A stretch of DNA of 64,000 bases from Ecdyonurus torrentis (GCA_949318235.1 OX439129.1:24547874-24611873); one strand, 5' to 3'; shown: positions 1 to 37,276, counted from the stretch's first letter. The notes: a model not told the origin generated them from the sequence alone. Numbers and translations are program-made.

Positions 1-830
1 TTTCCATGGTACACACGATCAAGATAAGAACTTTTACCATTCAAATTTCTGTGCAGCAAAAGTGGGAAGAAAACTGCAACATTGCATAGGTTATTTATCA
101 TATTACATGCAAATACATTATTTGTGATCAACTGGCTGTCACTCATGCATGGCCAGCCGACTTGTCATCCGCTTCGTCTTTCGCAATACTTCCCATATCC
201 CATGCATCCACTCAAGTTGTCCACATTCACCCATTCCCTTTTCTACTTCTGACCTTGCGATAATTTTTCTTCACCTTCCGCCACCCCCTCACCAACTTAC
301 GTATATTTAGTATTTACTTCTATTTAATAAATAATGTTAACATAATTCTCAATGCATTTTTGACGTAGAGTTAAAAGTGTCATATTGTTATTTATGGTTA
401 AATATTTCTTAAATTCAATATGAGTAAATTTACTATAAAGACAGTTCAACAACTAAAATTTTTAAACATTATAAACAAGAGAGAGGGGGGGGGGGAGGGA
501 TGAATTTTGACAACTTGAGCCGACAAAATGGATGGCAGGTTGCTTGCCGCCCGGCCAGATGTGCTGGACGTAAAGATAAGATCATAAACAACACCTAGTT
601 GTTCACAAATAAAGTGTTTGAGTATTTGCATCTAATGTGAAAAATAGCCTTTACAATGATAAAATTTTCTTCCCGCATTAGGCAGTTTCCCCGAAATTTG
701 AATGGTAAAAATTTTGTGTACATATAATTATTTATAATATATTGTGTATTATACTGTGTGTACATATAAAAAATAATAATAATAAAAAAAAATGAAAATA
801 AGATATGCCATGCCATGCAGCTAGGTATGA
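1..830. other. Non-coding DNA with terminal inverted motif
   Basis: I see no convincing gene here. A perfect 17-bp inverted repeat (TTTTACCATTCAAATTT at 32-48, its complement at 694-710) brackets most of the stretch, so it may be a decayed palindromic transposon. The same ACCATTCAAA core lies near the ends of the inverted repeat at 22958-23955, suggesting a related family. A G-run sits at 486-496. Confidence 0.4.
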
Positions 831-1119
831 TAAATTTGAAAGAAAAGGATAGGAGAAACCAGCAAGGGTCTTAGCAAAGTGAAGTGTTTGGTGAAAATCT
901 TGCTAGCACAGAGATATATAAAAAAAAAATAAAAAAATAAAAAAACAACATTGGATAGCTTTTGGCACTAAAAGTTTAGTGTTTAGAGATTAGTGCTGAA
1001 AGCTAACCAATATGTTTTAGTTTTTTATCTGTGCTAGCAAGATTTTCACCAAGCTATGGGACACTCGTCACTATGGTAAGAGCTTTGCTGGTTTTATCGT
1101 ATCCTTTTCTTTCAAATTA
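831..1119. mobile_element. Palindromic MITE, family T copy 1
   Basis: The ends are inverted: TAAATTTGAAAGAAAAGGAT on the left and its near-complement at 1100-1119. Shared internal motifs are ACCAGCAAGG and TTGCTAGCACAGA, which reappears inverted as TCTGTGCTAGCAA. The same family recurs at 47600-48115, 49485-49700 and in part at 62868-63020, with decayed halves near 27540 and 51480. It lies just 3' of the SETD4-like gene. Confidence 0.75.
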
Positions 1120-1168
1120 ACCTTTCTGAAAATAATATAATAATTGAAAATTTTAATAATTAGTTAAA

Positions 1169-2528
1169 TTACAATTGTTTTAAAGCCACTGATGCTGTTT
1201 TCAGAAGCTTTATATGTTCTTTTAATAAGCACTCTATTACACAATAACTTTCACTAGAATCTTCTACCCTGAACATTTTGCTCAGATCTTGCTCAACACT
1301 TTGTAACTTATTTTTAATTACAACATTTATAGCATTTATCACTTTTGAATTTGAGTAAATATCATTTTTACCAACACATAAGCAGTCAGCTATAAAGCAC
1401 ATCCCATCCCATGATAATCCCTCAACACTACACATGAATTTTGAATTAAACTGACTGCTGAAAGATACTCCAAGATAATTGCAAATCTCTACACTAGATA
1501 TTGAAACAAAATCAAATGGATTATCAGGAACAATAAATCCATATTCTAAGCAGAGAGTTAAGTTGTCATGTGGACCATAGCTGATGAATACCTGTAATCA
1601 TAATTGTCAAATTTGTAAACATAATATGTGTGTGCCTGTTGAGGGGGTGCAGGTATTTTACGGTGATTAATATTTTTAAATAAATTATTACTGGAAAGAA
1701 AAGTTACTTCTTTAAAAACAATGTCAAAATAAAATGTTAAAATATAATATAGTGTACCTGGTCATATTTATTGAACCAAGAAGAGCTCTTTAGTTGGTAG
1801 TATCCACCCGTACACTCAACGTGATTTGCAGCTATACTTGGAGAGTGATTTAGTAGATCAAGATAAGGAGCAAGTGCTAGACAATTACTATCTTTTATGA
1901 TGAGAGATTTGACCTCTGGCTTGCAATAAACAGCTCGAGAATTTACTGCACACCATGCCCAAATAAATTCTTCCCAGCCAATTTCTTTATCAAAATAATG
2001 GAGTTTAATTTGTGTAGCAACTACAGAATAAGTTGATCTTGCCATTTCTGTCATGATATTGAATTTTGTCAGAATGTAGCTAGGCAATGTCTCTTGCTCT
2101 TTACAATAGAATGGAGTTGAGAAGGAGCTTGGAATTGTTGAAATATATTCAGACCACTTTGATGCAATACCGATTTTTTTTTCAAGGGCAAGAAATGTAC
2201 TCAACACTTGCTGGCAAGTGGGATATACAGGATCACAAAAATCTTGAAACAGGATGCCCATATTAGACTTCATTACAGTTTCACTTGTAATAAGTAATGA
2301 TTTAGGAATGCTTACTATTACACTATTTTCTTGAACAGTTTCTTTTGCCATGATTCCACGTCCTGTCATAGGAAAAATGGTTGGTTGTAACTTAAGTGTT
2401 GCACTCCATCCATTCTTTTTCATCCATTTCATGAGAGAAATTATACTAACATCTGAACTTGCATTAGACTTTAAAGGATCACTGATATTCTTTCTTTGAC
2501 GAAATGTTCTTCCTTTTATATTATGCAT
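1169..2528 (-). CDS. SETD4: SETD4-like SET-domain lysine methyltransferase
   Basis: There are two coding exons on the minus strand: 2528-1758 and 1591-1169. The intron is 1757-1592, donor GTACAC, acceptor TTACAG, phase 0, giving 396-397 residues. SETD4 proteins are SET-domain protein lysine methyltransferases that transfer methyl from S-adenosylmethionine. Visible features are a basic N-terminus with KGRT, GRG at residues 56-58 (start of the SET fold), WAWCAVNSRAVY at about 190-201, LDLLNHS at 223-229 (the NHS cofactor motif), and YGPHDN just after the splice at about 262. Length and motif order match SETD4, about 440 aa in human. I chose the Met at 2528 because MHNIKGRTFR aligns with the usual SETD4 N-terminus. 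An in-frame ATG at 2588 would add a hydrophobic stretch not typical of the family. No clear AATAAA was found close downstream. It is transcribed away from gene A. Confidence 0.9.
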
Positions 2529-2606
2529 TATGGTTATATGTAAAAGTATGAATGCTAAAATGATACAAATTAAACTAGAAAGCACCATCAAAGAAATGCA
2601 CAACAA

Positions 2607-3397
2607 AATAAATCTAAAAAGTTATGCACTTTCTATGTAATAAAGTATGTACGCACTTTAAAAGCAATCAGTAAACTGTGTGTGCATGGTACTGTATGTA
2701 GGAATTTATGACATTTACACGTTTTCAATACAATACAAACATGTCATGTTTAAATATCATACTTTATAAACAAACTCGGACTCTTACCACTTCCTATGTA
2801 TGTATATATTATGCATATGTATATATGTATGGTTATAATATAATGTGCAATAAATTTTAACTTAATAATAATTGATTTTTATTAAGAGCTAGAGCTAGGA
2901 CAAAAAACTGCAATGTATACCGAACATCAATTATGCATAAAGCAGAGCACATATTAAACATATCATACGCATATACATATGAGATGAGTACAGTATACAT
3001 AATGTTACATAGTGTCATTTAAAATATAATATTTGTATAGTCAAATATTCATTTTTGCAGCATCGCTTGCTTACCAAAAGAGTTTATGCATATGTATATG
3101 TATTACGTACACACATATGTATGTATTACATATGTATCTCACACATCTGCATACATGAAGGATAATCACAACATAATTATACATATACATAATATCATAC
3201 GTATGTATGTATATTCATACATTTGTATGTACTTATGCATTAGCATTCAATAGCTAATATCAAACTACAAATATGTACAGATCATATCCTACCGGTATAC
3301 ACTGAGCTTTATGGACAGAAATCAAACATACATCTATGTATGTATATACCAAGTTACAAAAAAAGCCAACTTGAATAAATGCAATGTTCATACTTAC
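2607..3397. other. AT-rich spacer with TATG simple repeats
   Basis: This stretch is dominated by imperfect TATGTATG/CATACATA runs (2795-2835, 2985-3240). I see no coding exon on either strand. It would contain the promoter or 5' leader of the SETD4-like gene, but no TATA or CpG-rich core stands out. Confidence 0.5.
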
Positions 3398-3595
3398 AAG
3401 CACGCTAGTGTTAATTACCAAGTTAATTGGCAAAGGCGGTATCTTGGTAGCAAAATATTTGTGATTTTTGTTACAAAGACTCTTTGAGCTTCTGTCATTA
3501 TTAATATCACACTGAAGGACGAGGACTGAAAGGGGGTTAAATTTCTTGTTATGTGCACCTAAAACTATCCGACTACATCTCAAAATTCCAGCCAT
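3398..3595 (-). CDS. Possible first exon with mitochondrial-type presequence
   Basis: A 66-codon open stretch starts at ATG 3595 and ends at a strong donor (CTT|GTAAGT, phase 0). The N-terminus MAGILRCSRIVLGAHNKK is basic and hydrophobic without acids, as in mitochondrial targeting peptides. It is followed by HKYFATKIPPLP. I found no matching downstream exon in the window. Splicing to the SETD4-like exon at the nearby acceptors would be out of frame. It could be the start of a nested small gene or a chance ORF; the protein is not recognised. Confidence 0.3.
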
Positions 3596-3699
3596 CACTT
3601 CTCCATGACACTTGTTAGCATTTCTAGATGTTAAAAATAGTCAAGATAGTATTTTTTTGGTATTTTTTTAACTTCATCAAATATCTGCTCAAATCAACA

Positions 3700-3835
3700 C
3701 AAAATTTTCAGCTGATTGAGGAGTGGAGGAGAGGCGCCGTGGCGGGGGGCGAGTGGGGGGAGCGGGGGGGGGGGGGATTGCTTGAGAAGGCGCGAGAGGG
3801 ACTGAAGGGGAGGTAGAGTCCCCTCCGCGCCCTCC
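3700..3835. repeat. G-rich low-complexity tract
   Basis: The plus strand is G-rich with an uninterrupted run of about 12 G near 3763-3774 and many GGGG blocks. It could form a G-quadruplex. The overlapping Pro-rich frames on the minus strand are composition artefacts. Confidence 0.6.
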
Positions 3836-4306
3836 GCTTGGCCGGGTGGATGGGTGGTTTGAATGTTTTGAATCTGGAATTTGAAAATAGAAGCACAGGC
3901 AGAAACAGACACAATGCACGACAATGCACAGAAAGAGAAACTGGATTTGGACCAGATGACCAGATTCCACCCCGTTCCATCCACCACTTCATTCCACGTT
4001 TTGTTCATTTTGGGATACAATAACAACCAGACAATAACCACTATAACGAATCATTGCGATTAGAAAGCAAACATTATGGTAATCAATGAATCAAATGCCA
4101 ATTGCTGATGTAGCCAGGATGTAACTTAGCCAGCCTGGTGATCGAGCCTGGTCATAGCACGATTATATAAATTATATCTGCGAGGAGTGCGAGCAACGAG
4201 CAAGACGAGCACTCTGATGGTTCACGCGGTTATGGTGTGGCTGTATGCATGATGTGTATGTTATGTACATGCATACACGTTGTATGTGATGGGATGTAAG
4301 TATATA

Positions 4307-6933
4307 ATGTATGGTAGACATGCCACTTTTCGGCCACTTAAGGATCTTGTTTCATATTATCATCATATTTACAACCAAATAATATATTTCTGTTCAAATC
4401 ATCCATTCAGCTGGTTAAAGTAATACCTTACCAACATAATCATATAAAAAAATCGTTTTTTTTAACATTCAATTAATTAAGAGGACAGTTTAAAGTTCAA
4501 TTTTGTAAATGCTCAGTTTTCGGCCACTTATGCTACTTTCCGGCCACTGAAATTCGACTTTTCGGCCACCTTACGTTAGGAACGCACATTCGCAAGCTGT
4601 TTTCTAGCATGTTTGCGCACGATTAATTTTTTGTTTGTTTGTCAAATCATTAAAATGTATTCATTTATTGTGTATGTTAGGAAAAAATTAGCATGTTGCA
4701 ATTATTTTGGTCGCTATAGCGCTTTAAATTTGCTAAACACAAACCTAACGGCCACGCGTGGCTACTCTTGAAAATTTTTATTGCTGGTGCTGTTTATTTA
4801 GGGGCATGTTTGATAGCCTGATGTCACTCTCAATACAACATTATATGAAATAAAAATAATAAAACTGTTCCCACAAATCTGAGTCCCACACAGCACGGTT
4901 TATCCAATAGATATTCATTGGATATCCCAATATCCAAAATATATCCCGTCCATTTTATATGAACCTTAAATGTCTATGGGATATTTAGCTTGGATATAAA
5001 AAAACAAATCCAAAATTAATTATCTACTTATTTTCAACCCGTTTTTCTCATGAGCTGACAATTGTATTATTTTTTATTTATAATTTTAATCAATAAATAT
5101 ATTTTGGGGCAATTTTTTTATATCCACTGGTATATCCATAGAATATGCAAGAGTGGATATATAAAATTTCACTCACAAAATTAGTTTTATTGAGAGATTT
5201 TATGATATATGTTATGAATTTATTTACCTAAAAGTTATATTTCATGCTATTTGATTTTTTTAGTCACTTTAATATTTTAAATTCTTTATATCCATTAGAT
5301 ATCCCAAAAATATCCAAATATCCATAGGTATATCCACCAGGGGGCAGCGTTTATTTGTGAATTTTAAATGATGCTAATTTTTTTATATCGTGCTAAATAA
5401 TTAATTTTAAAATAGTATAAAGTATGGGTTTTGTGCATTTAATTATAAGCAAACAATTCAAATCATAAAACAACTACAATTTTAATAATTAATTAACTTA
5501 ATTTAATTTTGAAAATCCATCTCTAACTTTTTAAGTCAGACTGAAAAGTTGTGGTAATAATATCCTCCGAATATCCATGTTATATCCTTCAATTTCGTGT
5601 CTCAGTGGAAGACACACAACTTTAAGTCATGAATATTTTCTGACTTGGGCAAAAACCAAAAGCCCTTCCCCCGACCTGGGGGGGGGGGGAGGGTTGGGGG
5701 TTTACCCATGTTAAATGAAATCACACAACTTTGACAAGTCATTAATATTTTCGGACTTGGGCACGCACACCGCACACCAATAGCACTTCCCCGGACCTGG
5801 GGGGGGGGGGGGGGAGTTGGGGGTTATTATTTGCCCATGTAAAATTGGGAAAATACTGAAAACAAAGTTAAAAAATACATTGCCTATATACCCCCCACCC
5901 CCCAAAACCCCCAAATTTTTTCTATCATATCATATTTAATTTAACATTAAGTGTACTTTTTTTAATATATCCCATAGATCTACATGGTATATTCCAGCGG
6001 GCGGGACATTTGGATTTTCTGTGGACCTTCAGCGGAGATAAATGGGATATATTTTGGGATATACGTAGGATATCTAAAGGTCATTCAGTGCTGTGTGGGG
6101 TTGCGATAAAATCGACCCTTAAAATGGTACACGACGCCCGGGCTTAGGCGTACTTTTTTTAAGTATTATAATAAAAATAAAAATCATGACTTTGGGGGTT
6201 TTAATATTTGAATTCTACAGTGTATGAGGAACATTTCTGTACATTAAAAAAATTATGTATTTTTTTCCCCCTTTGAAGAAAAAAAAAAGTTGCAATTTTC
6301 ACTTAATAACGAATGATGGGTTGGGGATTTTTGGACCGTCTTTGGCAACGACTTATGGTTCTCAGAACTGTTTTCTTATTTTTTACTAAAACTATGTTGT
6401 CCCCAGAGCAAGTTCAGGTGATCAAACCTGATTTCAAATCTACAGTTTTGCCAGGAAAAAATATTGAACTTAGCAAATTAGGTGGCCGAAAAGTGACACC
6501 GGTACGAAGCATCGTGTCCACTTTTCGGCCACTTTTATATTCAGTCTTAAAAAAATTGGCTAAGGCCAACTTAAGATTTATGGTGGTTAATACTTAGCTG
6601 AGATACTATATATTCAGTGGATTTGAGATGGCTGTCAAGAATTTGTAACTAGACCCTTATTTTCCTGAAGTACTGATGGGATGTTTTTGCATAACATTAG
6701 AAGAAGCGTAAATTTGTGCAATTTTTAAGTTCTCGCCGAGTTAATAATTTAATAAAAAAAAATCCTATGATGCTAAGCATTTCAATTTCTAACACAGTAC
6801 TGGCTAAGGTTTTCTGGAGCTAATTATACAAAAAATTTGTCCCTGGTCCATTTAGATTTTTTATTATAGGCTTTCAAAGTTCAAAGTGGCCGAAAAGTGG
6901 AAGTGGCCGAAAAGTGGCATATCTACCATACAT
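4307..6933. mobile_element. Non-autonomous DNA transposon with TTTTCGGCCAC repeats
   Basis: Terminal inverted repeats run ATGGTAGACATGCCAC then TTTTCGGCCACTT on the left, and the complement at 6886-6933. The motif TTTTCGGCCAC is reiterated inside each end: about 4328, 4520, 4540 (variant) and 4560 on the left, and 6483, 6521, 6885 and 6906 on the right. No transposase was found; the open frame at 6313-6597 overlaps the repeats and is not credible. A second element sits at 4885-6099. Target-site duplications were not resolved because the flanks are ATGTATG simple repeat. The superfamily is unknown. Confidence 0.75.
4885..6099. mobile_element. Nested element with CCCACACAGCAC ends and ATATCC repeats
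   Basis: The inverted ends are CCCACACAGCAC (4885-4896) and GTGCTGTGTGGG (6088-6099). The interior carries many ATATCC/GGATAT hexamers (4917-4990, 5125-5160, 5285-5335, 5560-5590, 5965-6075), mostly near the two ends, like subterminal transposase-binding repeats. Two C/G homopolymer blocks occur at 5680 and 5800. There is no coding capacity. It lies wholly inside the TTTTCGGCCAC element, so it inserted later. Confidence 0.7.
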
Positions 6934-7675
6934 ACATACATTTTCACATGCGTTTATAATTATTGCATTGTATGATACACTTGCGAAAGGCGCGGAGTCT
7001 TAAGCTGCGACTTCAAAAACAGGTTAATAAAATCATTAAATTGCTAATTTACAAACAAACAAAGCTAGTATACATACATTATATATAAATGCAATATGTA
7101 TAAATGTACAGTCAGTATATGTAACATATATGTATGTACACATATGCCATCAGTGGTAAAGTATATTATAGGGACTTTAAATCAGTGGGATCATGATCAG
7201 CTGGGTGGCGTCCAGGATTTTGCGATCGAGTTCCAGCGAATATGTACATATGTATGTATAATACATAGTGTTGTGCGAGGGTAGCTAAAAGACGGGGAGC
7301 ATCACTCTGCATCGCACTTTACCCATGCTTTTCAGACCTTACGCGGGGGTCTGGACAACTCTCCCTGAATACCATACATACATACCAATGTGTATGTACA
7401 TACATATGCATACATACATACCTTTCTGGGCCTCGTCATTTTACAGAATACTGGTACAGTATGTACATACATATATCAAGTTATTTCCCCATATTCTTGA
7501 TTTTTGCATTTACAGTAAAAATATTACACTAATAACTAATAATGCATCAATACATATATAGTATCTATAAACAAAAATCAAATGATTTTAAATGGGAAGA
7601 ACTTTGCTGTAGAGATGAAAGATATGTGAAAACACCTTACATGCCAGTACTGCAAAAACATATAGTACATACATA
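6934..7675. other. Spacer with CATA/TATG simple repeats
   Basis: Several CATACATA runs (7370-7420, 7455-7470, 7660-7683) occur and no supportable gene. The open frames here read through simple repeat. Confidence 0.5.
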
Positions 7676-7683
7676 CATACATA

Positions 7684-9177
7684 CAGGGGTAGAAGTGAGG
7701 GGGGACTTCGGGGACTTAGTCCCCCCAAAAGAAAGTCAGCGGGGACCAGGTCCCACTTCATTTAGTTGATTGCAATTATAAAAATATATTCTTTTTACAA
7801 GAAGTTGACTTTTAAATTTCTATTGAAAAAAAAAAAAAAAAAAAAAGAGTTCTGTTTTTAGTTTTTACTGCCTTATAAATATTTTTAAATACGAAGAACT
7901 TGTAATAAAAACACATTAGCTAAGGAAATAAAATATCTTATATTCAGTGTGTTTTTCAGTTTGTTTTTAATTGTTATCATACATTTTTAGTAATGTATCT
8001 AATGCATGTACCGAATTGAAATCTACATCTTGCAATATAAATTACGCTGTATACCAATTATTCGCTTATGGAAAAATCTTAAATATGCAACGTTACCATA
8101 TAGATTATACAGGCCAAGATGTAACCACCGGGTGCGGTGGGTGGCAAAGAATGCATTGAAATATCGGAATTTACCCCCATTGTTGTGCAAGTTTTTCATT
8201 TTCTTTGGGTACGTACTGTAAGAGTAGAATAAAAAAATAAAAAGGAATAATGCAATATATCTCTTAGATGAAATATTAATGTTCAACTATACAGTATTAA
8301 TTTAAATGCCTGTTAAATTGTGTTTGTTATCAAATTTGTTATAAATCTCATGGTTCAAATATTTAAATGTGTAGGCCGCGGAGCTATAACAAAAAGATTT
8401 TTTATTTACACACAATCAATTATTTAAATCACCAAAAACTTATTTTCATTTTATTGTCTATTAATCTCTTTAGAACCAAAACATAATATACATATAATAA
8501 CAGTAATAGTAACAGTAATAATAGTAATATTATAATTTAATATTCAATTTTATTTTTCCATTACAAATTAAATTTTTCAAAATAAGAAAATACTTAAAAT
8601 GTATTTTTTTTTATCAATTATTTTTATTTACACTTGAAATATAATAATTTTCATGACTATATAGTAGTAATGTAATTATTTAATGCATTGTGTATAAAAT
8701 ATTATGAACCAACCGATAAGGCTATGCCTTGGTTGGATTTTGTAAAAATTGTGTGTTAAAAAAAAAAAAAAAAAAAAAAACACACAATAAACTTTCTGAA
8801 TATCGATACCTTATACTAGACAAATCTCGTATCAGAAATATAACCATGGATAATATATAATCTTGGACGGCTTTCCTTTGTATATCTGTAAATCTGACAG
8901 TATATTTATACTAAATATAAAATTTATTATTTTTCCTGAAAAGTCGATTTTTTTTTTAAAGAATTTTTTTTATGCGTTTATTAAAGTTGGAATTAAATGC
9001 TAAGAGCATAAGAAACTGATGTTTATGCAACATTTATTTTAGCAAAGGACAACTTATTTTATTCTTTACCTTATGGTATGAAAGGTATGAAACACCAATG
9101 AAAGAAAATTTACGTATAATATCCGTGGATATACCTTCATTTTTCTAAATTCTTTCAGAAAGTGTTTCTTTTTGTGC

Positions 9178-9214
<37 letters not shown>

Positions 9215-9903
9215 CCGGATCAAAATCTGATTATTAGCAACAAAGTTGCAAAAAATTTCCACACATAGAGTGCAATTTTGCGAATTTAAAAAATAAATTT
9301 ACAGTGACATTCAACTTAAAATTTTCTATCGTTATCATGAAAGGTAAAGAAAATTAACAAAAATTATAAATTTTGGGACACATTAAAGTTGTCCTTTGCT
9401 AAAATAAAATGTAGCAAAAATATCGGTTTCTTATGCTTTTCATTCAATTCCAATTTTATAGTAAACGCGTAAAAAAAAAAAAAAAAATCTTTCAATAAGA
9501 AAAAATGACTTCAGAAAATGTTTTTATTTTATTTTTATTATAAATATTCTGGATGTACCTGAGATATGCAAAACCCGAGTATTAAAAAATTATACATGTT
9601 TATTTCTGATACAGATACGCAAAAATATAAAAATATAAAAGTACATTTTTTTTTAAATGCTATCAAATTTGGTTTGTAAAACAAGCTAAAAACATTGCTC
9701 TTTTAAAAAAAATCGCGCCTCCGGCGGTAAGGGGGCCCTGCCCCCTTAACCCCCGCAGGGAGCTCTGCTCCCTTGACCCTCGCAAGGGGCTCCGCCCCCT
9801 TGACCCCCCACAAGGGGGGCTACGCCCCCCTTGGACCCCCTTCTGCTTATTATAAATCAATTTTACAGGTCCCCTCATAAGATCTTGACCACTTCTATCC
9901 CTG
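7684..9903. mobile_element. hAT-type non-autonomous transposon, 2.2 kb
   Basis: The ends are CAGGGGTAGAAGTG (7684) and CACTTCTATCCCTG (ending 9903). They are flanked by CATACATA on both sides (7676-7683, 9904-9911), an 8-bp duplication as expected for hAT. The flank is itself a CATA repeat, so this duplication is weaker evidence than in the other hAT copies. An internal inverted repeat spans about 8940-9515 (AGCAAAGGACAAC against GTTGTCCTTTGCT). No transposase frame remains. Poly(A) or poly(T) blocks lie at 7827, 8760 and 9187. Confidence 0.7.
9712..9850. repeat. GC-rich hairpin minisatellite, about 4 units
   Basis: There are about four units of 27-31 bp. Each is built as GGGGCTCCGCCCC followed by TTGACCCCC, so each unit can fold on itself. 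It lies near the right end of the hAT-type element. A related pair occurs near the right end of the hAT-type element at 43959-45545 (about 45430-45500). Confidence 0.7.
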
Positions 9904-10087
9904 CATACATATATTATATGCTTACTATATGAACACTCGCGGAAACCATGTTATTATAACGACATCAAATGCGCCGCCAGAGGTAGAACTGGTTTTGACA
10001 CTTGCAGGGACTTTAAGGGGAAAAAGAGGAGAAGTTAAGCCCAATGTTAATTCAAATTTCTTTTGTGGGGACAGTTTCTTATGGCCG

Positions 10088-10362
10088 CCCGATTAATGGG
10101 TGGAAAGGCCCAAACTGTACAGACAGGCATGTTATTACCCATTATGCGGTGCATGGTTTCCACCATGTAATCTGTCAGATTAAAGAATATCACGAGTGTA
10201 ATGATAAATGTGTATGTTTTTTATGTAGTGGCCTGTACTAGGTACCACTTACTTCATTGTCCATCTCGGACCCTATCATTCAGTCAATATGCAAAAATGT
10301 AGAATTATAGAGTGCAATGTAAATATATATGTATAAGTACACCTTGGTGTTTAATAAATAAA
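10088..10362 (+). mobile_element. LINE 3' fragment (same family as 14282-16905)
   Basis: The sequence matches, in opposite orientation, the 3' end of the LINE at 14282-14580, including GTGTTTAATAAATAAA at the terminus. In this copy an open frame ending at 10241 continues WKGPNCTDRH...HHVICQIKEYHECNDKC as a Cys/His-rich tail. In the longer copy the W codon is a stop. It is a 5'-truncated insertion. Confidence 0.75.
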
Positions 10363-10439
10363 ATAATTACTCACAATCACATATCCTATGTATATGTAAT
10401 ATTTTGAGCATATATTATAAAAACTTATTTTAAAAGTGG

Positions 10440-10678
10440 TTTAAACCGGCTAAAACAATAAAAACCGGGCCAGTTTAAACCAGGTTTAAACCGCCAGATG
10501 GCTAAAACTTGCGAACATTGAATTGTCACTACATACCTCCAATAACCTTAGCAAAAATTTAATGTAAAATAATTTTTTTAGGTGCTGCTGACAAAAATGT
10601 GTAATCTCGTATAGTTTAATTCTGACTAAAGTTTTACAACGAAAAGTGGACTGGGTAGCAGGAATATCTACATCCAGC
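10440..10678 (+). promoter_or_regulatory. Region upstream of gene A start
   Basis: This is the non-repeat sequence immediately 5' of the inferred first codon of gene A. It contains clustered GGTTTAAACC-like palindromes (10437-10495) and no clear TATA box. Calling it the promoter is inference from position only. Confidence 0.25.
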
Positions 10679-36173
<25,495 letters not shown>

Positions 36174-36271
36174 TGCCTGGTATGTGTCTTCAACTTTTTA
36201 GTTTGATATTTTTTATTATACATCAGCTACTGTAAATGTAACTCTTTATAGTTCTGTGTTTGAATCCTATT

Positions 36272-36277
36272 AATAAA
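36272..36277 (+). promoter_or_regulatory. Poly(A) signal of gene A
   Basis: AATAAA about 100 bp after the gene A stop codon (36171-36173); the first canonical signal in the 3' flank. Confidence 0.6.
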
Positions 36278-36332
36278 ATAAATTTCAATCGCATGTGCTA
36301 TACGTCTGTTCTGTTTTAACATACTGTGCATG

Positions 36333-36425
36333 CTTAGAACATTTGCCTTTGGCTACTTTCAATGCTGCGTGCGCATCCACCATAAGCTTAACATTTAACA
36401 CCAAGTGCAAGTACGCCCTTTGTTA
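36333..36425. mobile_element. MITE family O copy 2 (partial)
   Basis: Contains TTGGCTACTTTCAATGC, the central CATAAGCTTAACAT and CAAGTACGCCCTTTG. It matches half of the intact copy at 39513-39742. Confidence 0.6.
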
Positions 36426-36439
36426 TTATATTTAATATA

Positions 36440-36440
<1 letters not shown>

Positions 36441-36494
<54 letters not shown>
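36441..36494. repeat. (TA)n microsatellite
   Basis: TA dinucleotide run ending in the recurrent TATAGGCCTA motif, 3' of gene A. Confidence 0.85.
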
Positions 36495-36495
<1 letters not shown>

Positions 36496-36559
36496 CCTAA
36501 TATATATATATAGTAAAACAGAAAGAAAAAAATGCTAATCATATACAAATTTTAACCCT

Positions 36560-36722
36560 AGCCAGTGAACCACAGCTTGTTCCTGAAGTACTTGTCCGAT
36601 TAAAAAACATCAGTATACCAGTGACGTCACGCAAGCTCGGAGTGACATTGTTCAATCGGACAAGTACTTGCAATTTACATGTGCAAAAATAAAGCCAGAA
36701 TAAAGCTGTGGTTTAGTGGGTA
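36560..36722. mobile_element. Small palindromic MITE
   Basis: GCCAGTGAACCACAGCTT pairs with AAAGCTGTGGTTTAGTGGG; the inner arms are AGTACTTGTCCGATT against AATCGGACAAGTACTT. The centre has AGTGACGTCACG. 163 bp. Confidence 0.75.
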
Positions 36723-37276
36723 ACTATATCTCATGGTAAATAAAATTCGAATATAAATTTGAATACTGGAGCTTGCAGATCAAGATTATTTTTAACCCTC
36801 CTAATATATTATTATTATTTTTTTTTTTTTTTTTTTTTTTAAAGTCATCAAATCATCAATTCTGAGAATATTTTGCTTTTCCCAGGTGTGAGGTTAATCC
36901 TCAACTAAATTGGCAGCATTTTGAGGGTTTAAACTGAAAGAAATTTATATAAAAAAATATGTGTTCAGAAATTTCTAAAATTTGCCTTACTCTGGCTCAA
37001 AATGTTACACATTATAAATATGTTATCAGAATTGCTCTAAAGGTCATGTAATTTTGTTCATTATTTTTTTATCTCTTACTCTTATGGTTATATTTAAGAT
37101 TTTTAACAATTTTAATACCAAGTGTATGGTGCTGGATAAGGGTGTATGCGGTGTATGCATTCATGTTAAAGTCGACGCCATGTTGGATAACTCTCAATAA
37201 CATAGGTGCGGGCATAGGACAAAAAATCATTTTGCCAGAGTTTAAAAACGCTATGTAATATTTTTGAGAGCATTGA

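Noticed and set aside
2529..2606. Hydrophobic N-terminal extension of the SETD4-like protein
   Set aside because: The longest frame starts at a TTG. Even the ATG at 2588 adds a membrane-like stretch not typical of SETD4, whereas the ATG at 2528 gives the expected KGRT start.
3689..4041. Pro/Ser-rich minus-strand frames of 93-115 codons
   Set aside because: Three overlapping frames open at once over a G-rich tract; this is composition, not coding.
6313..6597. 94-codon plus-strand ORF
   Set aside because: It reads through the TTTTCGGCCAC motif array of a non-autonomous transposon and has no family-like motif or splice partner.
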